64,000 nt of DNA from Melastoma dodecandrum (GCA_029817715.1 JARUPY010000313.1:62001-126000), one strand, 5' to 3'; counted from the first letter of the stretch, positions 18,862 to 28,788 are shown. The notes: generated by a model from the letters alone, not told the origin. Numbers and translations are program-made.

Positions 18862-19238
18862 GGCCGGCTTTCCTTGCGGCGCTCGCCCTCGCCGAACTCG
18901 CAAGCACGGCCGCCGCCCAGCCGATGATCCGGGCGCCCGCCGCGACGGACACGCTCGTGATCGTCACCCACGTCGACGTCCTGCCCGATCACATGACGGC
19001 CGCCCGCGACGCCCTCGCGGCCTACGTCCGGGCCGCGCGCGGCGAGCCCGGCGCGCTGCGCGTCGAGGCCATGCAAGAGGTGCGGCAGAACCATTTCGAC
19101 ATCGTCGAGACCTGGCGCGACGCGGCCGCCTGGCGCGCGCATCAGGCGAGTGCCGCGACCCTCGAGCTGCGGCGCACCGTCGGCCCCTGGCTCGGCAGCC
19201 CGATCGACGAGCGGATCGGCACGCCGCTTCATCAATAA
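18858..19238 (+). CDS. Exported ABM-domain (antibiotic biosynthesis monooxygenase-like) protein
   Basis: A 126-residue protein with a signal peptide ([20 protein letters not shown]) and a single ABM/dimeric alpha-beta barrel domain: [22 protein letters not shown], then [24 protein letters not shown] and [12 protein letters not shown] domains include heme-degrading and quinone-forming monooxygenases, but many are uncharacterised, and export to the periplasm is unusual for the former. It starts with GTG at 18858 inside the ruvB stop codon. The link with RuvB is probably only transcriptional. Confidence 0.78.
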   Translation: MRPAFLAALALAELASTAAAQPMIRAPAATDTLVIVTHVDVLPDHMTAARDALAAYVRAARGEPGALRVEAMQEVRQNHFDIVETWRDAAAWRAHQASAATLELRRTVGPWLGSPIDERIGTPLHQ

Positions 19239-19358
19239 GATTCGCGGCAACCGTCGCGCCTACGGCGACGTTGAAGCTTTCTGCAGACACCCTCCGGCAA
19301 CGGCAATTCCCCCCCGGCGGAAACGGGTCTAAGACGACGCGGCGGAAAGAGGATCGAC

Positions 19359-20747
19359 ATGGCTGACGAAGGCGAGGACAAGACCGTCGGCACGACGCCG
19401 CAGGTGAGCGCGCAGACGCCACGCACCGCCACCAATCGCGAGCAATCCGAGTGGACGGTGAGCGACACGCGCGGACCGCTCAGCTCTGCGGACGCGGGTC
19501 TCGCGGCCGACGAGCCGACGTTCGACGAGGCGGGGCCGCACACCACGCACGAAACCACGCCCATTCACGAGACCGGCCACGAGCCGACCGGCCTCGAGAC
19601 TGCGGGCACGCTCGCCGCGGACGCGGCTGCGCCGAGCGCCGCCGACGCGGCGCCCCTCTCCGCGCAGCGCGACGCTGCCGCGCCCGAAGACGGCCGCCGA
19701 TCGCTCCCGGCCGTGCCGCTTGCGCTCGCGGTAATCATCGGCGCGATCATCGGCGCCGGCAGCGCGGCCGCCATCAACATGATGGGCGGCACGACATCCA
19801 ACGACAACAGCGCGAAGATCGCGTCGCTGAGCGCGCGCGTCACCGCGCTCGAGACGCGGCCCGAGGCGAAGGCCGGCACCGCCCCCGCGGCGCCAGCCGT
19901 CGACCCCACGCCGCTGCAGCAGAAGCTCGCAGACCTGCAGAGCCAGCTGGATGGCCGGAAGCAGCAAAAGAGCGACGCAGGGACCGGCGCGCTCGACGGC
20001 AAGGTCCAAGCACTCGACGGCAGGGTCGCGGCGCTCGACGGCAAGGTTACGCCGCTTGCCGGCAGCGTCGATGCGCTGAAGGCGCAGGGCGCCGACGTCA
20101 AGGACCTCCAGGGCAAGGTGACCGCTCTCGCGGCGACGATCGACGGGCTGAAGAAGGAGGACGCGACGACGCAGAGCGCCGTCGCCGCGCTGCAGGACGG
20201 GCAGAAAGGCCTCGAGGCCAAGGTCACCAGCGCGCCGGCGCTCGCCGTCGTCGCGGACAGCCTCGTGCAGACGATCGCCCGCGGCGCGCCCTACGCGGGC
20301 CAGGTCGCGGCGCTGAGCACGCTCGACGCCGACCCGGCCAAGGTCGCGGTCCTCAAGGAGAATGCCGACAAGGGCGTGCCCTCCGCGCAGATGCTGGCCA
20401 AGAAGTTCGCGCCGCTCGCCGACACGATCCTGGCGACGGCCAACAAGGCGCCGCCGAACGCCGGGCTGATGGAAAGGCTGAAGAGCGGCATGGCCTCGAT
20501 GGTCTCCGTCCGCAGCGCCGGCTCCAGCGACGGCGACGATGTCGGCTCGCGCGTGTCGCGCATCGAGGCCGATCTCGCCCACGACGACGTCGCCGGCGCC
20601 TATGCCACCTGGGACGGCCTGCCCGCCGACGCCAAGGCCAAGTCCGATGCCTGGGGCGCGCTCGCCAAGACGCATGTCGAGGCGATGGACGCCGCCCGCT
20701 CGCTGCAGCAGCAGTCGATCGCCACCTTGGGCGGCCGGAAATCATGA
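19359..20747 (+). CDS. Mic60/mitofilin-family inner-membrane protein
   Basis: Alphaproteobacterial Mic60 homologues shape inner-membrane invaginations and are the bacterial relatives of mitochondrial cristae-junction protein Mic60. The 462-residue protein has a disordered Thr/Ala/Glu-rich cytosolic region (1-115), one membrane span (about 117-141) and a long coiled coil with repeated ALDGKVxALDG units (about 148-290). The C-terminal mitofilin-like domain (about 300-460) includes GAPYAGQVAALSTL and AYATWDGLPADAKAKSDAW. It lies 31 bp upstream of hemY, its usual partner in alphaproteobacterial hem clusters; hemC and hemD, normally upstream, are absent here. Identification comes from architecture and position. 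Confidence 0.8.
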   Translation: MADEGEDKTVGTTPQVSAQTPRTATNREQSEWTVSDTRGPLSSADAGLAADEPTFDEAGPHTTHETTPIHETGHEPTGLETAGTLAADAAAPSAADAAPLSAQRDAAAPEDGRRSLPAVPLALAVIIGAIIGAGSAAAINMMGGTTSNDNSAKIASLSARVTALETRPEAKAGTAPAAPAVDPTPLQQKLADLQSQLDGRKQQKSDAGTGALDGKVQALDGRVAALDGKVTPLAGSVDALKAQGADVKDLQGKVTALAATIDGLKKEDATTQSAVAALQDGQKGLEAKVTSAPALAVVADSLVQTIARGAPYAGQVAALSTLDADPAKVAVLKENADKGVPSAQMLAKKFAPLADTILATANKAPPNAGLMERLKSGMASMVSVRSAGSSDGDDVGSRVSRIEADLAHDDVAGAYATWDGLPADAKAKSDAWGALAKTHVEAMDAARSLQQQSIATLGGRKS

Positions 20748-20778
20748 GGGCTGACGTTCCTTCGAGCCGAGGCCGAGC

Positions 20779-22488
20779 ATGATCCGCGTTGTCCTGTATC
20801 TCCTGGTCCTCGCCGGCCTCGCCTGGTGCGGGGTCTGGCTGATCCATCACCCCGGCCACGTCGAGCTCGACTGGTTCGGCGCCGTCGTGTCGACCTCGGC
20901 GGCGCTCCTCGTCCTGGGCGTCGCGATCGCCGCCATTCTCGTGTGGACGATCGTGCGCTTCGTGCTCGGCTTCCCGTCCTTCGTCGCGGTTTTCGCGCGC
21001 CAGCGACGGCGCGACAAGGGCTACGCGGCCCTCTCGCGCGGGCTGATCGCCGCCGCGGCCGGCGATGCGCGCACCGCGGGCCGCGCCGCGACGCAGGCGC
21101 GCAAGAACCTCAAGAACGATCCGCTCGCGCTGATGCTGCGCGCCCAGGCCGCGCACATGAACGACGACGGCCCCGAGGCCCGCGCGGCCTTCGAGGCGCT
21201 GGCGCAGCGCGACGACACGCGCGTTCTCGGCCTGCGCGGGCTGCATGCGGAGGCGGCGCGGCGCGGCGACGACGAGGCCGCCCGCCACTTCGCCGCCGCC
21301 GCGCATCGCACGACGCCGCTGCCGTGGTCGGCGCAGGCGGTGCTCGAGCACCGCGCCTCCACCGGCGACTGGGAACAGGCGCTGGCGACGGTCGAGACCT
21401 CGATCGCCGCCAAGCTCGTCGACAAGGCGACCGGCGAACGCCAACGCGCCGTGCTGGAGACGGCCATCGCCGACGACAAGGAGCTCTCCGACCCCGAGGC
21501 GGCGCTGAAGCTCGCGCGCTCGGCCATGCGCCGCGCGCCCGACCTCGCGCCGGCGGTGGTGGTCGCCGCCAACCTGCTGAGCCGCCGCGGCGAGATCGGC
21601 AAGGCCTCGAAGCTCATCGAGAAGGCGTGGCCGCGCTGCCAGCACCCCGACGTCGCCCGCGCCTATCTCGACGTGCGCCCCGGCGATTCCACGACCGACC
21701 GGCTGTCGCGCGCCCGCACGCTGATGGGGATCGCCTCGTTCGACCCGGTGAGCCGTATCGTGGTGGCGCGCGCCGCGCTGGCGACCCGCGACTTCGGCGA
21801 GGCGCGCAAGGCGATGGCGCCGCTGATCGCCGAGGGCAAGCAGCCGAGCGTGCGCGCCTGCCTGATCATGGCCGAGCTGGAGGAGGCCGAGCACGGCGAT
21901 CTCGGCCAGTGGCGCGAATGGCTGGCGCGGGCCTCGCGCGCGCCGCTCGACCCCGCCTGGGTCGCCGACGGCATCGTCTACGATCATTGGGCGCCGGCCT
22001 CGCCGACGACCGGCAAGCTCGACGCGTTCCACTGGCAGGTGCCGGCCGAGCGCGAGGGCGTGGCCATGGACGCCATGCCGCCGCCGCCCCGCCCCGCGAC
22101 GCCGGAGGCGATCGACGCGACGCCCCTCGACGCGCTGCCGCCGGCCGAGCCGTGCGCGCTCGCCGAAGGGGGCCGAGAGGCTGGAGGGGCTCCAACGCCA
22201 CCTGCGGCCGCCGCCGCTTCAGCGGGGGAGCCGGGTCAGCCGCGCCGCCCGCTGTTCTACCGCGACAAGGCCGACGTGGTCGACGAGCGCCACAAGCCGA
22301 TCCCGCCAGCCGCCAACGGCGCGACCGAACCGGCAACGGCACCAGCCAGCGGCATCAACGTGACCGGTGCAAATGAACCCGGCGCCGACGCGAGCAGTGC
22401 CAGCGACGGCGGCCCAATTGGGAGCCTTGCCAAGCCGGTCGGCCCCGAGCCCGACAACGCCGGCGACGCCCACCCGCCGGTGCGTTGA
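20779..22488 (+). CDS. hemY: HemY-family TPR membrane protein
   Basis: HemY proteins of the proteobacterial type are inner-membrane proteins with tetratricopeptide repeats, linked to heme synthesis genes but of unresolved biochemical role; they are not protoporphyrinogen oxidase. Two membrane spans lie at about residues 3-22 and 38-60. The following region has the family GYAALSRGLIAAAAGD and helical repeats such as ADDKELSDPEAALKLARSA and AYLDVRPGDSTTDRLSR, ending in WVADGIVYDHWAPASP. The last 130 residues are Pro/Ala/Gly-rich and probably disordered, longer than in most homologues. It is preceded by mic60 and followed by tRNA-Thr. Confidence 0.88.
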   Translation: MIRVVLYLLVLAGLAWCGVWLIHHPGHVELDWFGAVVSTSAALLVLGVAIAAILVWTIVRFVLGFPSFVAVFARQRRRDKGYAALSRGLIAAAAGDARTAGRAATQARKNLKNDPLALMLRAQAAHMNDDGPEARAAFEALAQRDDTRVLGLRGLHAEAARRGDDEAARHFAAAAHRTTPLPWSAQAVLEHRASTGDWEQALATVETSIAAKLVDKATGERQRAVLETAIADDKELSDPEAALKLARSAMRRAPDLAPAVVVAANLLSRRGEIGKASKLIEKAWPRCQHPDVARAYLDVRPGDSTTDRLSRARTLMGIASFDPVSRIVVARAALATRDFGEARKAMAPLIAEGKQPSVRACLIMAELEEAEHGDLGQWREWLARASRAPLDPAWVADGIVYDHWAPASPTTGKLDAFHWQVPAEREGVAMDAMPPPPRPATPEAIDATPLDALPPAEPCALAEGGREAGGAPTPPAAAAASAGEPGQPRRPLFYRDKADVVDERHKPIPPAANGATEPATAPASGINVTGANEPGADASSASDGGPIGSLAKPVGPEPDNAGDAHPPVR

Positions 22489-22567
22489 CCTGGACAACAG
22501 CCGCGACGGCGTTGCCAAACGACGCCCGCGCCGCTACACCCTGCCGCGATCGTCATTAGGTCGCGTC

Positions 22568-22643
22568 GCCGCAATAGCTCAGCTGGTAGAGCACGTCATT
22601 CGTAATGACGGGGTCGGGGGTTCGAATCCCTCTTGCGGCACCA
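22568..22643 (+). tRNA. tRNA-Thr(CGT)
   Basis: A full cloverleaf can be drawn: acceptor GCCGCAA/TTGCGGC, D-stem GCTC/GAGC, anticodon stem CGTCA/TGACG with loop TTCGTAA giving anticodon CGT (threonine, codon ACG), T-arm with TTCGAAT loop. Discriminator A at 22640 and an encoded CCA at 22641-22643. Confidence 0.95.
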
Positions 22644-22916
22644 AATCTACGGTGATGATCGCCACGCGGTTGCGCTTGTGTCGCGGTCGCCGGAACGCAA
22701 ACTTCAAACATCGCCTCGCGCTTTTGACGTCGTTCCGAAGCCGCTTGCTCCGTGAAGCTGACCACCCGCACGCAGAGCGCTACACCGATCGCTGAGCTTC
22801 GCTCACGGATTATTGCGGCGTGCGGATGCGCCTCTCCATGATTCACCCGCAGCCGATCCGTAGACACCTGCTTCAAGACAGGCGACCAATCCAGCGATGC
22901 TCAAAATGGGGCCCTC

Positions 22917-23293
22917 ATGCCGCTGTTCACTGTGACCATGAAGGCCGGGCGGCGTCCCGAGGAGATCCAGGGTCTGTCGGATGCGATCCACGCCGCCAGC
23001 GTCGCTGCCGGCTACCCGGCAGACGATCAGTTCCAGCGCTTGTTGAGCATCAACCCAGCCACCTGAAGGTCGACCCGCGATACCCGGGACTGCCAAAGGC
23101 GCGCACGGACCGCATTCTCATCATCGAAGTCTTGGTGTCGTCAGGCACGGACGTCGAGAGGAAACGACTGCTCGTCGAAAGGCTCGTCGAAAAGATCGCG
23201 ATCGCCGGGACCGATCCCAACGACATCATGGTGTTCTTCCTGGAAACCGACCGAGCGAGCGGGTCGTTTGGGGGCGGTCAATTTGCGCCGTAG
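22917..23293 (+). pseudogene. Tautomerase-family protein, frameshifted
   Basis: The family has an N-terminal catalytic proline and a fold like 4-oxalocrotonate tautomerase. The first frame starts at ATG 22917 with MPLFTVTMKAGRRPEEIQG and runs to about residue 48, where it meets TGA at 23064. Homology continues in the next frame with HLKVDPRYPGLPKARTDRI, LIIEVLVSSGTD and PNDIMVFFLETDRASGSFGGGQFAP in segments, to TAG at 23291. A single missing base near 23051-23060 accounts for the break. Pro2 is present. The region is less GC-rich than its surroundings and lies just after a tRNA gene. Either a recent pseudogene or an assembly error. Confidence 0.75.
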
Positions 23294-23462
23294 AGCGCAC
23301 AACATTGAACCAGTGATCCGAGCCATCAGGCGGCGACCGGCCTCGATTGGCCTCCAACATCCATCTCTGCGGTTCCCTCGTGCGGGCACCAGCAGAAATC
23401 TCAAGGCGATAAGGTCTAGTTTCCCGTCCGGCGGTATTGCACGCCACACAGATTGCGCCCGC

Positions 23463-25244
23463 CTACGCCTCAGCGACGACAAACGCCCGCCACCCGCCCT
23501 CCACCTCGCGGGCGTGCTCGATTGCCCAGCGCTCGCAGAGGAAGCCGCTCGGCATCGAGCCGTCGGTCATCGCGACGCGGCCGATGCCGAGCGGCTGCGG
23601 GATGGCTGCGACGAAGCGGCCGAAAGCGTCCGGATCGAGCGACCAGATCTCCGCGGGGACGCCCGGCCCGGCGAAGCCTGGATCGCGGACGAGGCCCGGC
23701 TTCGGCGGCGTCGTGCCCGGCAGCGCGTAGAGCCGGTAGTCGGGCGCCGTCGTCACCTCGCGCACGAACCGGCCACCGAGCCCGACCAGCTCTCTATTGA
23801 GCGGCAGGCCGGAGAGATGCGCGCCGACGACTGCAAGCTCGATGCGATCGTCCGGCGACGCCGCCGGCGCGCGGCCCAAGGGCGCGCGGGCGCGGCCCGT
23901 GCCGCAGCCGGCGGCGCGATGCAGGGCATCGGCGAGCGGCGCCAGCGCGTCGTCGCTCGAGCCGGGGCCGACCAGCGTGACACCGAAGGCGAGGCCGGCC
24001 GATGTGAAGCCGGCCGGCACGGCGATGGCGGCGAGGCCGAGGAGATTGGCGAAGTTCGTGTAATGCCCGAGCCGGCTGTTGAGGCGGATCGGGTCGGCCC
24101 GCATTGCGTCGACGGTGTAGGTGGTCGGCGCGGTGGGCAGCAGCAGGGCGTCGCAGGCGGCCCACGTCGCCTCGGTGCGGCGTCGCAGCGCCTCGAGCGC
24201 ATAACGCCCCTTGAAGGCATCGACGGCGCTAAAGCGGCGCGCCCCCTCGACGATCGCGCGCACCGCCGGATCGAGATCGTCGGCGTGGCCGGCGGCGAAC
24301 GCTTCGAGCGCGGCGAGGCGCTCGGCGACCCATGGCCCGTCGTAGAGCAGCACCGCGATCTCGCGGAACGGCTCGTAGTCGAACGCGACGACCTGCGCGC
24401 CGAGCCCCGCCAGGCGCGCGACGGCGGCGGCGTAGAGCCGCTCGGCGTCGGCATCGCCGTAGAACTCGCGCTCGCCGGCGCGCAGCACGCCGATCCGCGG
24501 GTGCGGCGGCAGCGCGATGGGCGCGCCGATACGCGAAAAGGCGTCGGCGGCATCGAAGCCTTCGGCGATCCTGCGGATCGCGATCCCGTCGGCGACGGAG
24601 CCGGCGAAGATCGAGATCGTGTCGACGCTTCGGCACGCCGGCACGAGGCCGGTCGCGCTGACACGCCCCGGCGTCGGCTTGAGGCCGACGATGTTGTTGA
24701 GCGCCGCCGGCACGCGGCCAGAGCCCGCCGTGTCGCTTCCAAGCGCGAAGGCGGCGAGACCGGCCGCTACCGCGACGCCGGAGCCGGAGCTCGAGCCGCC
24801 CGAGATATAGGCGTCATCAAAGACGCAGCGCGGCGCACCGTAGGGCGACCGCGTACCGTTAAGGCCCGTCGCGAACTGGTCGAGATTGGTCTTCCCGACA
24901 AGGATCGCGCCCGCCGCTTTCAGCCGCGCCACCGCGAAGGCGTCGCGTTGCGGCGTATAGGCGAACGACGGGCAGGCGGCCGTGGTCGGCAGGCCGGCGA
25001 CGTCGATGTTGTCCTTCACCGCGAAGGGCACGCCCCACAACGGCAGGCTGTTTGGCGTCGGCGCGCGCGCCAGCAACTCCTGTGCCTGCCGCCGCAATCC
25101 CTCGCGGTAGATCGCCGTGATGAAGATGGCTTTGTCGTCCGCCGCCGCCATGCGGTCGGCGAGCGCGTCGGCGACGGCGAGCGGCGAAACGTCGGCGGCG
25201 TAGAGCGCCCGCAGGCCGGCGAGGTCCAGCATTTCCGGCAGCAT
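23463..25244 (-). CDS. atzF: Allophanate hydrolase
   Basis: Hydrolyses allophanate to ammonia and CO2, the last step after urea or guanidine carboxylation. The amidase-signature core shows the Ser-cisSer-Lys triad: K77 in FAVKDNIDV, S151 in SGGSSSGSG and S175 in SDTAGSGRVPAA. The C-terminal domain (about residues 450-593), with LPLNRELVGLGG and DYRLYALPGTTPPKPGL, is the allophanate-hydrolase-specific extension also seen in AtzF. The length of 593 is normal. ATG 25244 lies three bases after the carboxylase stop, so translation is coupled. It is the last gene of the leftward operon that begins at 33303. Confidence 0.94.
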   Translation of the reverse strand: MLPEMLDLAGLRALYAADVSPLAVADALADRMAAADDKAIFITAIYREGLRRQAQELLARAPTPNSLPLWGVPFAVKDNIDVAGLPTTAACPSFAYTPQRDAFAVARLKAAGAILVGKTNLDQFATGLNGTRSPYGAPRCVFDDAYISGGSSSGSGVAVAAGLAAFALGSDTAGSGRVPAALNNIVGLKPTPGRVSATGLVPACRSVDTISIFAGSVADGIAIRRIAEGFDAADAFSRIGAPIALPPHPRIGVLRAGEREFYGDADAERLYAAAVARLAGLGAQVVAFDYEPFREIAVLLYDGPWVAERLAALEAFAAGHADDLDPAVRAIVEGARRFSAVDAFKGRYALEALRRRTEATWAACDALLLPTAPTTYTVDAMRADPIRLNSRLGHYTNFANLLGLAAIAVPAGFTSAGLAFGVTLVGPGSSDDALAPLADALHRAAGCGTGRARAPLGRAPAASPDDRIELAVVGAHLSGLPLNRELVGLGGRFVREVTTAPDYRLYALPGTTPPKPGLVRDPGFAGPGVPAEIWSLDPDAFGRFVAAIPQPLGIGRVAMTDGSMPSGFLCERWAIEHAREVEGGWRAFVVAEA

Positions 25245-25247
25245 GGG

Positions 25248-28200
25248 TCAGCCCTCCTCGAGGATCGCGACGAGGTCGCCGCCGCGCAGCGTACGACCCT
25301 CGGCGGTGCGCAGCTCGACGATCGTGCCGGCGGCGGGCGCCGGGATCGCGATCTCCATCTTCATCGATTCCAGGATCGCCACGGTCTCGCCGGCGGCGAC
25401 GCGCTGGCCCTTGTCGACGAGCAGCTTCCCGACATTCCCAGGGACCTGCGCGGCGATGGCGACGGCGCCCGGCGGCACCGCGCCGGGCTCGGCTGCTGCC
25501 GGCGCCTCGTCGGCCGAGAAGACGTCGAGGCCTTCGAGCCGCCAGCGCTCGCGCTCGGCGGCGAAGGCGGCCTGCTGGCGCGTGCGGGCGGCGGCAATCG
25601 CCCCGGCATGCGGCGCCAGCGCCGCCTGGTGCTCGGCGTAGGAGAAATGCCCCTCCTCGATGCGCACGGGATAGGCGCCGTGCGGGAACGCCGCGCGCGC
25701 CTCGGCGAGCTCCTTGCCGTCGACGGGAAAGAAGCGGATCTGATCGAAGAAGCGCAACAGCCACGGCGCCTCGGCGAACGGCCCGACCTTGCGCCAGGTG
25801 TTCCACACCTGGATGGTGCGGCCGAAGAGCTGATAACCGCCCGGTCCCTCCATGCCGTAGATGCACATGTAGGCGCCGCCGATGCCGACGGCGTTCTCCG
25901 GCGTCCAGGTGCGCGCCGGATTGTACTTGGTGGTGACCAAACGATGCCGCGGATCGGTCGGCGTCGCGACCGGCGCGCCGAGGTAGACGTCGCCGAGCCC
26001 CATGACGAGATAGCTCGCATCGAAGACGATGCGGCGGACGTCGTCCTCGCTCTCGAGCCCGTTGATGCGCCGGATGAACTCGATGTTCGACGGGCACCAC
26101 GGCGCATCGGGCCGCACGGTCTCCTGGTAGCGGCGCATCGCGAGCTCGGCCTGCGGGTCGTTCCAGGAGAGCGGCAGGTGCACGATGCGGCTCGGCACGG
26201 TGACGGCATCGGCCGGCGGCAGGCCGCGCTCGATCTCGCGCAGCAGATCGAGCACCCTGGTGCGGCCGACCTGCGTGCCGTCGTAATGCACCTGGAGCGA
26301 GCGAATGCCCGGCGTGAGGTCGATCAACCCGTCGAGCTTGGCCTCCGCGACGGCCGCTGCCAGGAGGTGTACGCGCAGGCGCACCGCGATGCCGAGCGCC
26401 ATCGGGCCGTACTCGACGAGGATGTTGTCGTCGCCCTGCCGGCGGTAGACGGCGGGGATGTCGCCGGGCTCGACCGCAAGGATCGGGCTGCCGAGGCCGT
26501 CGGCGGGACGCTGGTAGTGCGGCAGGCCGAGCGCGGCATCCTCCGGCCGCAGCGCGGCAACGAAGCGCACGCTGTCGCCCGGCTTCAGCTGCCCGAGCTT
26601 CCACAGATCGTCGCGCGCGACCACGGCGGGGCAGACGAAGCCGCCGAGGCTTGGGCCGTCGGGACCGAGCAAAATCGGCATGTCGCCGGTGAAGTCGATG
26701 GCGCCGATCGCATAGGCGTTGTCGTGCAGGTTGGACGGATGAAGCCCGGCCTCGCCGCCGTCACGACGCGCCCAACGCGGTGTCGGGCCGACCAGGCGCA
26801 CGCCGGTGCGCGCCGAGTTGAAGTGCACCTCGTAGGTCGCGGCGAAGAGGTCGGTGATGTCCTCCTCACGGAAGAAATCCGGCGCGCCGTGCGGGCCGTA
26901 GACGACGGCGAGCGTCCAGGCCTGCGTCAGCGGCGCGGGCTCCGGGGCCTCCGCCGTGACAGCCGGGCGGTCGGCGAGGTGCAGCATGTCGCCCGTCTTC
27001 AGCGTCCCCGTCGCATGGCCGCCGAACGCGCCGAGCGCGAAGGTGGCACGCGAGCCGAGCACCTCGGGCGCGCCGAAGCCGCCGCGCACGGCGAGATAGG
27101 CTCGCTGGCCGGGGCCCGCGATGGCGCCGATCGCCAGCGTCTGGCCCGCGGCGACGCGGAAGGGCGCGTCGTGCGGCACGTCCACGCCGTCGAGCTTCGC
27201 CGGCATGCAGGCGCCGGCGATCGCCACCTCGACGTCGGCGTGGAAGCGAAGCGTCGGACCGGCGACGGTCATCTCCAGCGCGACCGCGGCAGGGTCGTTC
27301 GCGACCAAAGCATTGGCGCGCGCGGAAGACTGCGGGTCCATCGGTCCTGACGGCGGCACGCCGACATGCCACAGGCCGAGCCGGCCGGGCATTTCCTGCA
27401 GGCTCGACTGCGCGCCCGGCGCCACGACCTCGATACTGCGGGGCTGGTAGACGAAGTCGCGCAGGGCCGACGTCGTGGCGCGGGCCTCTGCAAACATCGG
27501 CGACGCGGTGATCGCGCGAAGGTACTCGAGATTGGTCTCGAGGCCGGAGACGCGGGTGCCGGCGAGCGCCTCGCGCAGCGCCGCGACGGCGGTTGCGCGA
27601 TGGTCGCCGGCGACGATGATCTTCGCCAGCATCGGATCGTAATTGGCGGTCACCTCGGTGCCGCGCTCGATCCAGGTATCGATGCGGGCCTGCGCCGGCC
27701 ATTCGACTTCGGTGAGCAGGCCGGCGCTCGGCTGGAACGCAGCGTGCGGCATCTCCGCGTAGAGCCGCGCCTCGATCGCCGCGCCGCGCGGCACGAGCGG
27801 GCCCTTGGCGAGCGCGTCGCCGATCGGGTCCTCGCCGGCGGCCTGGCGGATCATCCATTCGACGAGGTCGATGCCGAAGACGGCTTCCGTCACCGGATGC
27901 TCGACCTGCAGCCGCGTGTTGACCTCGAGAAACGAGAAGTCCTCCCGCGCGGCATCGTAGATGAACTCGACGGTGCCGGCGGATTCGTAGGCGACGCTCT
28001 CGCAGAGACGCACGGCGGCGGCGTGAAGCCTCGTGCGCACCGCGTCCGGCAGGCCCGGCGCCGGCGTTTCCTCCAGAACCTTCTGGTTGCGCCGCTGCAG
28101 CGAGCAGTCGCGCTCGCCGAGCGCCACCACGTTGCCGCGTCCGTCGCCGAACACCTGCACCTCGATGTGACGGGCGTTGGCGACGAACCGCTCGAGATAG

Positions 28201-28787
28201 ACGCGCGCGTCGCCGAAGCTCGCCTTCGCGGTGCGCTCCACCGCCGCATATTTCTCGCGCAGCGTCGCGGCGTCCGGGCAGAGCACCATGCCGATGCCGC
28301 CGCCGCCGGCGGTCGACTTCAGCATCACGGGATAGCCGACACGGTCGGCGGCCGCGAGCGCGGCCCCGACATCGTCGAGCAGGTCGGAGCCGGGCAGCAG
28401 AGGCACGTCGCTGGCGGCGGCGAGGGCGCGCGCGGTGTGCTTGAGACCGAAGTCGCGCAGATGCGCCGGCTTCGGTCCGACGAACACGATGCCCTCGGCC
28501 GCCAGCCGCTCGGCGAAGCCGGCGTTCTCCGACAGGAAGCCGTAGCCGGGATGGACCGCCTCGGCGCCGGTCGCCTTGCAGGCGGCGACGACGGCATCGA
28601 TGTTGAGGTAGCTCTCGCTCGCCGGCGCCGGACCGAGGCGGATCGCTTCGTCGGCATCGAGCACCGGCCGGGTGAAGCGGTCGGCGTCGGAATAGACGGC
28701 GACCGTGGCGATGCCCAGGCGCCGGCACGTGCGGATCACACGCGCGGCGATCTCGCCGCGGTTGGCGATGAGAAGCTTCTTGAACAT
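25248..28787 (-). CDS. uca: Biotin-dependent urea/guanidine carboxylase
   Basis: Carboxylates urea to allophanate or guanidine to carboxyguanidine with ATP and bicarbonate. Domains in order over 1179 residues: biotin carboxylase (1-450; FKKLLIANRGEIAARVIRT, ATP-grasp GGGGIGM, EVNTRLQVEHPVTEA); the KipA/KipI-type carboxyltransferase (about 465-1020), with HPSNLHDNAYAIGAIDFTGD and GPSLGGFVCPAV; and a C-terminal biotinyl domain with biotinylated K1143 in ESMKMEIAI. The two DUF1989 genes directly upstream are the carboxyguanidine deiminase subunits in known guanidine pathways, so guanidine is my preferred substrate. In the carboxyltransferase motif the residue near position 697 is Asp (GAIDFTGD); substrate choice has been linked to an Asp/Asn difference in this domain, but I could not align it. 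Confidence 0.93.
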   Translation of the reverse strand: MFKKLLIANRGEIAARVIRTCRRLGIATVAVYSDADRFTRPVLDADEAIRLGPAPASESYLNIDAVVAACKATGAEAVHPGYGFLSENAGFAERLAAEGIVFVGPKPAHLRDFGLKHTARALAAASDVPLLPGSDLLDDVGAALAAADRVGYPVMLKSTAGGGGIGMVLCPDAATLREKYAAVERTAKASFGDARVYLERFVANARHIEVQVFGDGRGNVVALGERDCSLQRRNQKVLEETPAPGLPDAVRTRLHAAAVRLCESVAYESAGTVEFIYDAAREDFSFLEVNTRLQVEHPVTEAVFGIDLVEWMIRQAAGEDPIGDALAKGPLVPRGAAIEARLYAEMPHAAFQPSAGLLTEVEWPAQARIDTWIERGTEVTANYDPMLAKIIVAGDHRATAVAALREALAGTRVSGLETNLEYLRAITASPMFAEARATTSALRDFVYQPRSIEVVAPGAQSSLQEMPGRLGLWHVGVPPSGPMDPQSSARANALVANDPAAVALEMTVAGPTLRFHADVEVAIAGACMPAKLDGVDVPHDAPFRVAAGQTLAIGAIAGPGQRAYLAVRGGFGAPEVLGSRATFALGAFGGHATGTLKTGDMLHLADRPAVTAEAPEPAPLTQAWTLAVVYGPHGAPDFFREEDITDLFAATYEVHFNSARTGVRLVGPTPRWARRDGGEAGLHPSNLHDNAYAIGAIDFTGDMPILLGPDGPSLGGFVCPAVVARDDLWKLGQLKPGDSVRFVAALRPEDAALGLPHYQRPADGLGSPILAVEPGDIPAVYRRQGDDNILVEYGPMALGIAVRLRVHLLAAAVAEAKLDGLIDLTPGIRSLQVHYDGTQVGRTRVLDLLREIERGLPPADAVTVPSRIVHLPLSWNDPQAELAMRRYQETVRPDAPWCPSNIEFIRRINGLESEDDVRRIVFDASYLVMGLGDVYLGAPVATPTDPRHRLVTTKYNPARTWTPENAVGIGGAYMCIYGMEGPGGYQLFGRTIQVWNTWRKVGPFAEAPWLLRFFDQIRFFPVDGKELAEARAAFPHGAYPVRIEEGHFSYAEHQAALAPHAGAIAAARTRQQAAFAAERERWRLEGLDVFSADEAPAAAEPGAVPPGAVAIAAQVPGNVGKLLVDKGQRVAAGETVAILESMKMEIAIPAPAAGTIVELRTAEGRTLRGGDLVAILEEG

Positions 28788-28788
28788 G

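Noticed and set aside
22644..22916. Integrated element or attachment site downstream of tRNA-Thr
   Set aside because: No integrase, no second copy of the tRNA 3' end, and only a small degraded gene follows.
23268..27350. Long plus-strand open frame (about 1360 codons) opposite allophanate hydrolase and the carboxylase
   Set aside because: Shadow frame rich in Arg/Asp/Gly; the minus strand has full catalytic motifs of known enzymes.
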